Source: JAGXLP01 sp964649445 (lineage in GTDB: Bacteria > Bipolaricaulota > Bipolaricaulia > M55B111). Taken from it: a stretch of 24,067 nucleotides of DNA. Below the pieces are notes generated by a model that saw only the letters and a list, made by a program, of their open reading frames with translations, had not been told where the DNA came from and did no database searches. The stretch covers positions 1-24,067 of the forward strand of contig CAZYPS010000024.1 in NCBI GenBank assembly GCA_964649445.1, in the 5' to 3' direction. This document shows positions 15,362 through 23,944 of this stretch, one piece after another (position 1 is the stretch's first letter; each line of letters starts with the position of its first letter). Position numbers and translations under genes: made by a program.

Positions 15362-15390
15362 TTTATACTCCCTTGGTTTGCGGTTTTCCA
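15362..15390 (-). promoter_or_regulatory. Promoter candidate for msrAB
   Basis: On the minus strand TGGAAA (15390-15385) and TATAAA (15367-15362) are 17 bp apart. Transcription would start near 15355 and include the GGAGG at 15314-15310. Confidence 0.45.
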
Positions 15391-15442
15391 CTTTGTTAGC
15401 TAAATTGAAAGGACGTTCCGACCTAATTCCTTCGGTTGAATC

Positions 15443-15470
15443 TTGAAAGACTGGCGGGTGATCCTATCAT
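15443..15470 (+). promoter_or_regulatory. Promoter candidate for the hyp operon
   Basis: TTGAAA (15443-15448) and TATCAT (15465-15470) are 16 bp apart, ending 25 bp before the hypB ATG, which has its own perfect AGGAGG. It diverges from the msrAB promoter. Confidence 0.5.
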
Positions 15471-15495
15471 TAGAGAGGTCATTTAGGAGGTCAAA

Positions 15496-16146
15496 ATGCA
15501 CGATATAAATTTAGAAGATGGAGATATATTAGCGAAACAGAAGAAATTAGCCAAAAAGAACGAAGACAAGCTATCCCTCCACGACGTAAAAGCGATAAAC
15601 GTGATGGGAGCTATCGGAAGCGGGAAGACAGCCCTGATAGAGGCTATCCAGGAAAAAGTAAGCGGTAAAGTAAAGCTGGGCGCGGTCGCTGGCGACGTAG
15701 CAGGAACCGATGACTACGAGAGATTCGATCGGGCCGGGATAACCGCTTATAACTTGAATACCCATTCTGACTGCCACCTGGACGCCCATTTAGTAGATCA
15801 CTCGCTGGAAAATATGCCGCTGGACGAACTGGATTACCTATTCGTGGAAAACGTCGGTAACCTGGTTTGTCCCGCCGACTTCCCTCTGGGTACTGACAGG
15901 GAAATTGTCGTAATTTCCGTGACGGAGGGCGAAGACATGGTAAGAAAGCATCCGAAAATATTCTCCCAATCCGATCTCGTGGTAATCAACAAGGTTGATC
16001 TTTCCGACGCCATAGGAGTAGATCCGGAAAAGCCCCTAGCGGACTATAAAGAAATAAATCCGAACGGCGAAGCTATTTTCACCTCCGTCCCAGAGGGCAA
16101 AGGAATTGATGAGTTGATTTCCGCGCTGGATATATTGGAAAATTAG
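15496..16146 (+). CDS. hypB: HypB, hydrogenase nickel-incorporation GTPase
   Basis: HypB hydrolyses GTP to drive nickel delivery, with HypA, to [NiFe]-hydrogenase (and sometimes urease). The 216 residues carry the P-loop GAIGSGKT at 38-45, the metal site Cys93-His94 (SDCHLDAHLV) plus Cys125 (GNLVCPADF), and the guanine motif NKVD at 165-168. It lacks the N-terminal cysteine motif and His-rich stretch of enterobacterial HypB, so it has only the G-domain metal site. The short N-terminus and phrases such as MGAIGSGKT and ENVGNLVCPADF resemble archaeal HypB as I remember it from Methanocaldococcus. ATG 15496 has AGGAGG 6 nt upstream. It is the first gene of a run with hypA and hypF. Confidence 0.95.
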   Translation: MHDINLEDGDILAKQKKLAKKNEDKLSLHDVKAINVMGAIGSGKTALIEAIQEKVSGKVKLGAVAGDVAGTDDYERFDRAGITAYNLNTHSDCHLDAHLVDHSLENMPLDELDYLFVENVGNLVCPADFPLGTDREIVVISVTEGEDMVRKHPKIFSQSDLVVINKVDLSDAIGVDPEKPLADYKEINPNGEAIFTSVPEGKGIDELISALDILEN

Positions 16147-16161
16147 CGTCATTCACGGATA

Positions 16162-16548
16162 ATGCACGAATACTCCATAGCAAGAGAACTCGTAGATACT
16201 CTTACGGACCAGGTTGACGAGGATAAACTAGCTCGGACCAAAAAAATCCACCTGAAACTGGGAGAATTACGGGTAATTTCCAGGGAGTCTCTCTCTCAGG
16301 CTTTTAAGCTTGTAACCGAGGACACGATTCTGGACGGTGCCGAACTGAAATTCGAAGATGTTTCGCTAGAAGCCAGGTGCAAGGAATGTGGATTCGAAGG
16401 CAAGGTCAATTACGATAACGATCTATCGCTCCACTTTTCCGTTCCGGTGCTCTCCTGTCCTGAGTGCGGCAGTTCCGTGGAAATAGTTAGTGGTAACGAG
16501 CTATCTGTAAAAAGCCTTACAGTGAATGATTTCAATTCAGATGACTGA
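16162..16548 (+). CDS. hypA: HypA, hydrogenase nickel-incorporation protein
   Basis: HypA binds nickel through its N-terminal MHE motif (here MHEYSIAREL, His2) and passes it to the large subunit of [NiFe]-hydrogenase in partnership with HypB. The 128 residues include the structural zinc site of two CxxC pairs, Cys73/Cys76 (CKEC) and Cys99/Cys102 (CPEC), as usual. The start ATG 16162 is fixed by the MHE motif although no strong ribosome site precedes it; it lies 15 bp after the hypB stop. The hypA stop overlaps the hypF start by 8 bp, a sign of coupled translation. Confidence 0.95.
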   Translation: MHEYSIARELVDTLTDQVDEDKLARTKKIHLKLGELRVISRESLSQAFKLVTEDTILDGAELKFEDVSLEARCKECGFEGKVNYDNDLSLHFSVPVLSCPECGSSVEIVSGNELSVKSLTVNDFNSDD

Positions 16549-18614
16549 CGTAAAAGCTCGTAGAGTTAAGGTTACCGGAGTTGTTCAGGCTGTGGGGTTT
16601 CGCCCGTTTGTCTATAGAATCGCCTCGGATAACCATCTCAGGGGGTGGGTCAAGAACCTGGGCGATGCCGGTGTTGCCGTATTCCTCCAGGGGAGGAAAT
16701 CCGATATCGATTGTTTTCTGGAGGACCTCGAAAGTAAGAACCCGCCTCTCGCCCGAATTGATGAGATAAACTCCGAGCCCGCTAATCCGGACGATTCGCT
16801 GGAAGAATTCACCATAAAGAAGTCTAGTGCGGGCTCGTCCGGTTCGGGAACCATTCCGCCCGATATAGCGACCTGCGACGACTGCCTCGATGACGTCTTC
16901 GGTGATTCCAGGTATGAGGGTTACTGGGCGACTTCCTGCGTGAACTGTGGACCCAGGTTTTCTGTAATCCGGGAACTCCCCTACGATAGGGACAAAACGT
17001 CGATGGATGAGTTTCCTATGTGCGACGATTGTCACGAGGAATATACCGATCCGCTGGACCGTCGCTATCACGCACAGACCATCGCATGCCCTAAATGTGG
17101 CCCCGAGTTATGGTACGAATCCNNNNNNNNNNNNNNNNNNNNNNNNNNNNNNNNNNNNNNNNNNNNNNNNNNNNNNNNNNNNNNNNNNNNNNNNNNNNNN
17201 NNNNNNNNNNNNNNNNNNNNNNGGGCTTCACAACCTGGGAATTATGCTCCCTTATACGGCTCTGCACCATATTATTTTTTCCAAACTGGAGTTTCCTCTC
17301 GTTATGACCAGCGCCAATATACCCGGCCAGCCGATGTTGATCGAGAATACAAGGATAAGGCAAGAGCTAAAAGGAGTCGTTGACGGGTTTCTCCTGCACG
17401 ACCGGGAAATTGTTTCTCGGATTGACGATTCGGTGATCCGCTTTTCGGGGGGCAGGCGAAAATTCATCAGGAGGTCACGCGGTTGGGTGCCCGAACCTAT
17501 TGAAGTCGACCTGGGCGATATTCCTTTACTGGCAGTTGGAGCCGAACAGGATAACGTGATCGGTCTCTACAGAAAGGGGGATGTTTTCCTTTCACAGTAT
17601 CTTGGTGATACCGAAGGTCCGGAGGATCTCGAATTTCTCGAGTCCGCTCTTCATAGATTACTGAAACTTACTGGCTCCAGTCGGCCCGAGATTGTAGCTC
17701 ACGACCTACATCCGAGGTTCATTACCACGGAAAAGGCTGAGGATTGGGGAGAGACGGGAGTCCCGATCCAGCACCATAAGGCACACGTAGGTTCGCTGCT
17801 TGCCGAACACGGACACTCCGAAGTAGTCGCAATCGTGGCCGATGGAGTCGGCCTGGGACAGGACGGAAAAATCCGGGGCGGTGAAGTATTAAAAAGAACT
17901 GAAGCCGGTTTTAGCCGACTGGGCTCGCTCTCACCGGCTTATATGCCCGGGGGAGATATTTCTACCCAACACCCGGCTCGAATGGTCGCCGGGATACTCT
18001 ATCCCCTGGTAGAACTAGGAGAAATGGAGAATTTCGAAGCCTACCTTTCGAACCTAAATCTCGAGTTCCCGAAGGGCTCACTTGAACTTGAGATAACATT
18101 GAACCAACTTGAAAATGGGATTAATTCTCCCGTTACCACCAGCGCGGGCCGATTTCTCGACGCCGTAAGCGCCCTCCTCGGCTTATGCAGCGAACGGTCC
18201 TACGAAGGTGAGCCAGCGATGAAACTGGAATCCCTGGCCAGGAATGGTGAAGTAACAAAAATAGATCTCCCCGTTATCAGGGAGAAAGGTATACCGGTTC
18301 TGGACCAGTCCAGGATTCTTCGGGATTTGATAAATTTAACTGACACCTTGAAGCCGGAAGATATAGCCGCTACTGCTCAGTGGGCACTGGCTAAAGGGTT
18401 AACCAACCTCGCTGTAAAAGGTGCAAAGAGGGCAGATCTCAATGTAATAGGGTTCTCGGGAGGAGTAGCTTTCAACGACGCGATCTCAAGGATAATTGAA
18501 GAAACGGTCCTGGAGAGTGGACTTAACTACATAACGAACGAAATCGTTCCTCCGGGAGACGGAGGAATAGCCCTCGGCCAGCTATGGATAGCAGGTAATA
18601 GTAGAAAAGACTGA
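16541..18614 (+). CDS. hypF: HypF carbamoyltransferase, interrupted by a scaffold gap
   Basis: HypF uses carbamoyl phosphate and ATP to make the carbamoyl group that becomes the cyanide ligands of the hydrogenase iron. Before the gap are 194 residues: an acylphosphatase domain (VTGVVQAVGFRPFVYRIA) and two zinc fingers with all eight cysteines (112/115, 133/136, 161/164, 183/186). After the gap come the end of the YrdC-like domain (PLVMTSANIPGQP, DDSVIRF) and the Kae1-like domain (HDLHPRF, QHHKAHVGSLLAEHG, ADGVGLGQDG, FSGGVAFND). The start ATG 16541 overlaps hypA. The two parts lie in different frames only because of the placeholder N run: they total about 657 residues versus about 750 usual, so the real gap is probably near 300 bp and a multiple of three. 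Confidence 0.93.
17123..17222. other. Scaffold gap (100 N) inside hypF
   Basis: It removes the start of the HypF YrdC-like domain. The frame change across it shows that 100 is not the true length. Confidence 0.95.
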
Positions 18615-18627
18615 TCTTGGAGGTTTT

Positions 18628-19146
18628 ATGGGATTTTATTCTGAAGAAACGACCTCGATAATAGTTCTGTTGATCGGCCTCATGGCCCTCGTTCTGACGG
18701 ATTTTGCCGCGCTGCCGACTGTCTTCCTCGTAGCTACCTCACTTATCGTCTTCTTCTACCTGATCTGGCTCAGAAGTAGTTACCTCGACGAGCCCGATGA
18801 TACAATGATCGGTTTTATTCCCGGCCATTACCTTCTGTTATTTGCTTTCATCTTACGGGGTACAACTCAACCAGTAATTTTGCTGCTGTGGTCCCTGCTT
18901 GTACTGGGGACTCTTGGTTATGATTTTACCACTAATTCCGAAGCTAAACTGGTCTCTACTAAGTTGACAACGATGTTCTTATATTGCATTATTTGGTGTA
19001 TAATTATCTTCCTATTCCAGAGGCTAATAATCAACGGATTAGAGCTTGTCGATACGGCTGCACTAATGACGAGATTGGGGCTGGCAGCCGGTGGGCTAAT
19101 ATGGATAGGAATTGGATTATTTAGAATCAATAGAAGTTATACTTAA
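18628..19146 (+). CDS. Small integral membrane protein of unknown function
   Basis: I do not recognise this 172-residue protein. It is strongly hydrophobic, with about six likely membrane helices (roughly 9-28, 30-48, 62-77, 82-98, 113-132 and 146-165). One acidic loop (LDEPDDT, 53-59) separates the first and second halves. No cysteine-metal or catalytic motif is visible. ATG 18628 has TTGGAGG 5 nt upstream, 13 bp after the hypF stop, and the gene ends 17 bp before yajC, so it is likely co-transcribed with both. The repeated phrase LILL/LVLGTLGYD suggests nothing specific. It could be a membrane helper of the Sec genes or of the hydrogenase, but that is only position-based. Confidence 0.75.
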   Translation: MGFYSEETTSIIVLLIGLMALVLTDFAALPTVFLVATSLIVFFYLIWLRSSYLDEPDDTMIGFIPGHYLLLFAFILRGTTQPVILLLWSLLVLGTLGYDFTTNSEAKLVSTKLTTMFLYCIIWCIIIFLFQRLIINGLELVDTAALMTRLGLAAGGLIWIGIGLFRINRSYT

Positions 19147-19163
19147 AGGAGGTCTTAAATCGC

Positions 19164-19478
19164 ATGGAAGGTGCCACTTCTTTAATAATTCTGCTCGTTG
19201 TTTTTGGAGGAATTTTTTATTTCCTCTTGATCCGGCCACAAAGGAAAAAGCAACAGCAACACGAGGATTTAGTCAATAATCTGAAGAGCGGTGACCAGGT
19301 AATTACCGCCGGGGGAATACACGGTGACGTAACTGAAGTGATGGAGGAAGATATTTTAATTGAAGTAGAAGACGGAACTATACTGAAAATACAGCAGGAT
19401 AGCGTGGTTGAAATGAAGTCGAACGCTGAAGAATCCGAAGGCAAGGTTGAGGAAGCTACCAAGGAAGATATCTCATGA
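19164..19478 (+). CDS. yajC: YajC, preprotein translocase subunit
   Basis: YajC is the small membrane partner of SecD/SecF in the accessory complex of the Sec translocon. The 104 residues have one N-terminal helix (~6-23, LIILLVVFGGIFYFLLI) followed by the family signature RPQRKKQQQH, then LKSGDQVITAGGIHGDVTEV and an acidic tail. ATG 19164 follows AAAGGAGG at good spacing. Its stop overlaps the secD start in ATGA, so the two are translationally coupled, the usual bacterial yajC-secD order. Confidence 0.96.
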   Translation: MEGATSLIILLVVFGGIFYFLLIRPQRKKQQQHEDLVNNLKSGDQVITAGGIHGDVTEVMEEDILIEVEDGTILKIQQDSVVEMKSNAEESEGKVEEATKEDIS

Positions 19479-20828
19479 ATTTAAGTAACCTTGGCGAAAA
19501 TACTCTACTGAAAGCAGGTATTATTCTGCTGATTTTCGGCCTGGCAATATTCTTCCTTTATCCTTTCTATCCGGTTGATGATGTCGTGAATCTGGGTCTG
19601 GACCTGAAGGGTGGTACCAGAATAGTCCTGGAAGCAGAAGGCATAGATGATATGAGTCCGGATGAAAGGGACAGGACGATAGAAAGGATTGTAACGATCC
19701 TGACGAACCGGGTAAACCAGTACGGGTTAACGGAACCGACGATACGTCCCCTAGGGGACAAGAGAGTGGAAGTGGAGTTGCCGGGCACGACGGATCCGGA
19801 AGTAGCACGAAGGTTGATTGGGAGAACTGCACTCCTCGAATTCCAGAAGGTAGTAGATTCGGGTTCCCCGGGTACTAGCCTTTCTCCCAATGACCTGTCT
19901 CAGGAGGTAATCTACGGGCGAAAACAGGATAACGGCGAGAGAGCACCCTATCTCGTGCAAAAGACGCCTTTAATGACGGGTAAAGTACTTAAAAACGCCG
20001 AAGTAAAAACAAGCCAGAGTGCGGAAAACCCGATCTTCGTCGCGCTTCAATTTAATAACGAGGGGGCACAGAAATTCGCCGACGTAATTACCAGCCTGGA
20101 ACCAAATCAGGATAGAATAGCCATCGTACTTGATAACGTAGTCCAGTCCGCTCCAGTCATCAGTCAGGGTATCTGGGACAGTGCCCAGAACAGTAATTCA
20201 ATTGACAGGGCGACAATAGAAGGCGACTTTACCGCTGACGAAGCAAAACGACTGGCAGTAGTGCTCCGTGCTGGTGCATTACCAGTAGAAGTAAACGAAA
20301 TTCAGAAAAAGACGGTCGGGCCAACTCTGGGTCAGGACGCGATCAGAGCTGGAATTACGACAATTCTCGTCGGTTTCCTGCTCGTCCTGCTCTTTATGCC
20401 TTTGAGATATCGATGGCTAGGTGTTATCGCTGACTTAGCGCTAATCTATAACATGCTCATAATGTTCTCAGCCCTCTCCCTCTTCGGAGCCACGCTGACC
20501 CTTCCGGGTATTGCCGGTGTGATACTCACAATTGGTATTTCAGTCGACGCAAACATAATTATCTTTGAGAGGATTAAAGAAGAGCTGGCAAGCGGAAAGT
20601 CTGGCGTTCCATCCATAAGGGACGGATTTAAGAAGTCTTTGTCTACGGTCATTGATGCCAATTTAACTACACTTGCAACCGCACTTATACTGATGTACTT
20701 CGGGTCCGGTCCCGTAAGAGGGTTCGCGATCACGCTGACTATCGGAATAATAGGTAGTCTGTTCTGTGCGTTATTCTTCTCCAGGTTCCTTCTGGAAGAG
20801 ACCTGGTTTAAAGGAAAGGTGGCGCTCA
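19475..20828 (+). CDS. secD: SecD, protein translocase subunit (3' end in gap)
   Basis: SecD uses the proton or sodium gradient to help pull exported proteins out of the translocon. The visible 451 residues include the first helix (~13-30), GLDLKGGTRIVLEAE, the periplasmic P1 region with NRVNQYGLTEPTI and ELPGT, and the later helices with LGVIADLALIYN, the core ISVDANIIIFERIKEEL (~350-366) and DANLTTLATALILMYFG. The frame ends in the 100-N gap soon after FSRFLLEETWF, so only a short C-terminal tail should be missing. A separate secF usually follows but cannot be seen; it may be inside the gap. A few in-frame residues after the gap are coincidental. Confidence 0.95.
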
Positions 20829-20928
20829 NNNNNNNNNNNNNNNNNNNNNNNNNNNNNNNNNNNNNNNNNNNNNNNNNNNNNNNNNNNNNNNNNNNNNNNN
20901 NNNNNNNNNNNNNNNNNNNNNNNNNNNN
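20829..20928. other. Scaffold gap (100 N) after secD
   Basis: The gap hides the secD end and the region before the MoaD-like gene. True size unknown; a secF gene of roughly 900 bp could fit if the gap is longer than shown. Confidence 0.95.
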
Positions 20929-20940
20929 CAGGTGGTTGAA

Positions 20941-21228
20941 TTGATTCAAGTGGAATTAAAAATCTTCTTTTCATTCAGGAATAGGCTGGACAATAAGAAC
21001 AAAATTACCGTGGAGGTTCCTGACAACGCCACCGTGGAAAAAGTTTTAGAGAAAGTTTCCGAGAAATTCCCCGATTTTGAAGGAGAAGTATTCGAAGGAC
21101 CTGGTAAAATCAGGAGATTTATCCAGTTAAGGCTAAATCAGAGGAGCGTTAATCAGCTAAACGGCCTACAAACCCCGCTGGAAGAAGGAGATAAAATTCA
21201 AATACTCCCCAAGCTCGGAGGGGGTTAA
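20941..21228 (+). CDS. MoaD/ThiS-family sulfur carrier protein
   Basis: About 95 residues with the ubiquitin-like fold pattern of MoaD: an opening strand IQVELKIFFSFRN, a middle VPDNATVEKVLEKVSEKFP helix, GDKIQILPKLGGG at the end. The C-terminal Gly-Gly is the site that becomes a thiocarboxylate for sulfur transfer in molybdopterin or related synthesis. No moaE or activating enzyme is nearby, so it could also serve tungsten cofactor or another sulfur path. Start choice: TTG 20941 follows AGGTGG (20930-20935) by 5 nt and gives the usual family N-terminus; GTG 20932 adds three residues. The gap just upstream makes both tentative. Its TAA overlaps the stop of the opposite-strand endonuclease V gene. 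Confidence 0.8.
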   Translation: MIQVELKIFFSFRNRLDNKNKITVEVPDNATVEKVLEKVSEKFPDFEGEVFEGPGKIRRFIQLRLNQRSVNQLNGLQTPLEEGDKIQILPKLGGG

Positions 21229-22211
21229 CCATCAGTGGCTCGGCTTTTAGCCAAATTGTGGGCCTGTCTTAGCGGTTCAGGGAGTTTATAGGTCGAAACC
21301 TCACTAGCTAAATGGCCTGCCTGATTCAGTTCCATCTTATTACCCACGGATACGTATACTGGGTTCGCCCGATCGAAAGTTTTGACCTCCAGACCAACTC
21401 TTTTCCCGTCCAGCTCAACCGGCCTCTGCCCCCCTCCGCTCGAACCGTCCTCTACTATTTCTCCGCAGAGAAGACTTTTGGCTATTCCGATTGTCGGATG
21501 TTCCAGCACGACTCCCAGATGAGTTGCCAGTCCGGCCTTTCGAGGGTGGAGCAGTCCGTTTCCGTCTACAAATACTACCTCCGCCAACCCCCGATCTTTT
21601 CTAACCTCGGCGGATAGTTCGTTCAAAAAAGGTAGTTCCCGGAAGGCAAGATAGCCCGGTATGTAGGGAAACTTTACCCTATTTTGCCGAAAAGTATTCC
21701 TATGAATTATTTCTTTACCTCGATCATCCATCTCCACGTAAGCAGCCACAACCCCGTTCGTCCCGTAAGAAACGTCAACCCCTGCGATCGATGCAGGAGG
21801 ATCAATTGGTTCCTCCTGCACCATACCTTCAAGTTTATCCTGGATCTTCCGGAGCCCTGGCAAAGGCGGATCGAGTTCGAAATCGTCGTACCGAACCTCG
21901 GAAAAGTTCTTTATATTATCGTCTTCAACTTCTATTCCTTCGGACCTCATTTTCGCTATTTTTTCTTTCTTACCACCCGACGCGCTGTATTTCCCTACTT
22001 CTCCGGACAATCGGACGACACGCCAGCAGGGATACTTCTCCGGCTTTTCGTTGTTCGCCATTACCGTACCCACAGCTCTTGCCGCTGCCCCGTCACCAAG
22101 AGCTAATGCTATATCCTTATAAGTTGTAACCTTCCCTTCAGGAATTTGAAGCAACAGCTCCAGGATGATCTTCGCTAGATCCGGAACTTCAATTAAAGCC
22201 TGTTTATCCAT
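21225..22211 (-). CDS. Alkyltransferase-like / endonuclease V fusion DNA-repair protein
   Basis: Residues ~10-95 match the DNA-binding domain of O6-alkylguanine-DNA alkyltransferase: IPEGKVTTYKDIALALG, the ARAVGTVM helix with Arg45, and PCWRVV, where Cys62 keeps the acceptor position but the following His is Trp. Residues ~115-328 are endonuclease V (Nfi), which cuts near deaminated bases such as inosine: Asp146 (IAGVDVSY), YIPGYLAFRE (Tyr183, Glu192), Asp217 and His222 in VFVDGNGLLHPRKAG, Lys245 in HPTIGIAKSLL. All expected metal ligands are present. One protein may thus handle alkylated and deaminated bases. A similar fusion is known from the archaeon Ferroplasma acidarmanus (from memory). 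ATG 22211 has GAGGG 9 nt upstream; it follows the DUF885 gene by 45 bp. Confidence 0.92.
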   Translation of the reverse strand: MDKQALIEVPDLAKIILELLLQIPEGKVTTYKDIALALGDGAAARAVGTVMANNEKPEKYPCWRVVRLSGEVGKYSASGGKKEKIAKMRSEGIEVEDDNIKNFSEVRYDDFELDPPLPGLRKIQDKLEGMVQEEPIDPPASIAGVDVSYGTNGVVAAYVEMDDRGKEIIHRNTFRQNRVKFPYIPGYLAFRELPFLNELSAEVRKDRGLAEVVFVDGNGLLHPRKAGLATHLGVVLEHPTIGIAKSLLCGEIVEDGSSGGGQRPVELDGKRVGLEVKTFDRANPVYVSVGNKMELNQAGHLASEVSTYKLPEPLRQAHNLAKSRATDG

Positions 22212-22256
22212 TCTTTATTCCCTCAAAACTAAACCCTGGCTTAGAAACGAAAATCC

Positions 22257-23894
22257 TCAGTATTCCCTTCTTTCGACCAGTCGGTTAAACCGATCTCGGT
22301 GAAATTTGATTGGAATGGAGCCACCGTATACTAGCTGGTCGTGGAAGAACCTGTCCCGGTAATCCCCGCCCATTATCTCCTTGACGTGGTCCTTGAGAAG
22401 ACTTATCTTGTGTTTGCCGAGAAGGTAACTGAGCTGGTAGGAGGGGTTCTGGGTATATCTTTTAACCTCCGCTTCAGCTGTTTTTTCTTCCATCCCTACA
22501 GTATCGGCCATGTATTCGACACCTTCCCGGAAGGAGAATTTACCTGTACTCAACTTCACGTCGGCGATAATTCTCGCGGCTCGCCAGCGTCTATCTCTCA
22601 GTTGAACCAACCTCGCTTCTGGGGTATCGTCAAAACCGTAATCCTTCATCATTTCCTCACAATAATGAGCCCAACCCTCTATTGTCTCTGTAGCATGGGA
22701 GAGAAGACCAAACAGGTCGTCCGACTCAGCGCTCGCCGACATCTGGAGATGATGACCGGGATAACCTTCGTGAACGGTAGTATTTCTTATTGTCCAAAAG
22801 GCGAACCTGGAAAGCTCCTCTTCGTCTTCTGGCGGTGTAACCAGGTATATTCCCTCTCTATTACTGTCGTATTTTGCGGGAGGGACGTAAGCAGCAAAAG
22901 GGATTATATGTCTGAGATAGGAAGGTGTCTCCATCACGGTAATTTCCTCGTTTTCGGGAAATGTCGCGAGATTCTTTCTCTCCACGTATTCTCTTGCTTC
23001 ATCAATTGCTCCTCTATACCAGGATAATGCCTTGGAAAAATCCCTGGGAGTGTTGTCTTCGACGTAATCGAGTGCGTCCTTTACGCTGTAATCTTCATTA
23101 ATCCTCCGGGAATATTTCTCCATTGATTTCCGACTTTCTTCCAGGTACTTTTTCCCAAGATCCATAATCTCGTCGACGCCGTAACCAAGTTTTTGCTTCT
23201 GGAGCAATTTCTCGAACTTCCCCTTACCAATGGAAAACTCCTTCCGGGCTTCCCGGTTGATTTCTTCCAGCCAGTTTTCGAAATCGTCAAAAGATTTTCT
23301 CGCTCCTTCCACCGCCTCGTCCAGCTTGTCCTGGTCCTCCTCGTCCAGGCTACTTTCCGCTGCAGTTTTCTTCACTACTTCCAGGAGACCGGGTAATTTC
23401 TCCAGCGACTCCTGACTCATCCTGACCCATAGCTCCACGGGATCGTCAATTCGGTCCTTGCTGGACTCGAGGAATTCCGGGATTTTTTCTACCCTAGATA
23501 TGGCGCTCTTCAGCCTGGTTTCTAAAGGAGCAAAGTTCCTCTTCAGAAGCGGCAATAGACTGGAACCCACCACCCTGGGTTGGTCGGGATTACTCTCCCA
23601 TAACCTAAGCTCTTCCAGTTCGAAAAGGCGGAGACCGAGGATGTGTTTACCGGTTTTAAGAGAATCCTTTTCTTTTTCGTTGAGATCATCTCGGTCAATA
23701 GATTCCAGTTCCGACTGCCACTTATTGAACTTTTCGATTGTCTCTTCCTTGGACGATCTGGAACCTTCCGGAAGCTGACCGTCGTATTCGTGTAGCCCCA
23801 TATTTGTCGCCATTATGGGGTTATCCTTCATCACGTAATCGAATATTTCCTCTCTCAATTCTTCAAACTCCGTTTTAGTTTCTTCGGAACTCAT
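22257..23894 (-). CDS. DUF885-family putative zinc metallopeptidase
   Basis: The 545-residue protein is mainly helical and very acidic. It has the DUF885 hallmarks: HEGYPGHHLQ at 375-384 and EGWAHYCEEMM at 406-416, a zincin-like pair suggesting His375, His381/His382 and Glu residues bind metal. Members are thought to be peptidases or carboxypeptidases, but few are tested. No signal peptide is seen, so it should be cytoplasmic. The C-terminal part contains TGKFSFREGVEYMAD and YQLSYLLGKHKI, also typical. I choose ATG 23894 with GAGGGGG about 5 nt upstream, rather than TTG 23897. It precedes the alkyltransferase/endonuclease V gene on the same strand by 45 bp, likely one transcript, though no functional link is evident. 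Confidence 0.87.
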   Translation of the reverse strand: MSSEETKTEFEELREEIFDYVMKDNPIMATNMGLHEYDGQLPEGSRSSKEETIEKFNKWQSELESIDRDDLNEKEKDSLKTGKHILGLRLFELEELRLWESNPDQPRVVGSSLLPLLKRNFAPLETRLKSAISRVEKIPEFLESSKDRIDDPVELWVRMSQESLEKLPGLLEVVKKTAAESSLDEEDQDKLDEAVEGARKSFDDFENWLEEINREARKEFSIGKGKFEKLLQKQKLGYGVDEIMDLGKKYLEESRKSMEKYSRRINEDYSVKDALDYVEDNTPRDFSKALSWYRGAIDEAREYVERKNLATFPENEEITVMETPSYLRHIIPFAAYVPPAKYDSNREGIYLVTPPEDEEELSRFAFWTIRNTTVHEGYPGHHLQMSASAESDDLFGLLSHATETIEGWAHYCEEMMKDYGFDDTPEARLVQLRDRRWRAARIIADVKLSTGKFSFREGVEYMADTVGMEEKTAEAEVKRYTQNPSYQLSYLLGKHKISLLKDHVKEIMGGDYRDRFFHDQLVYGGSIPIKFHRDRFNRLVERREY

Positions 23895-23944
23895 CAATTC
23901 CCCCTCTTTAACTTTTGTTTATATTGGGTGTTAGGATTAATTCA

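Noticed and set aside
16532..17071. 179-codon minus-strand frame opposite hypF
   Set aside because: Shadow of hypF, which has all expected domains in the other strand.
20929..20944. In-frame RWLN end of secD after the gap
   Set aside because: The gap length is arbitrary, so frame continuity is accidental, and the sequence belongs to the start of the MoaD-like gene.
22341..23027. 228-codon plus-strand frame opposite the DUF885 gene
   Set aside because: Shadow; the DUF885 motifs and length define the true frame.
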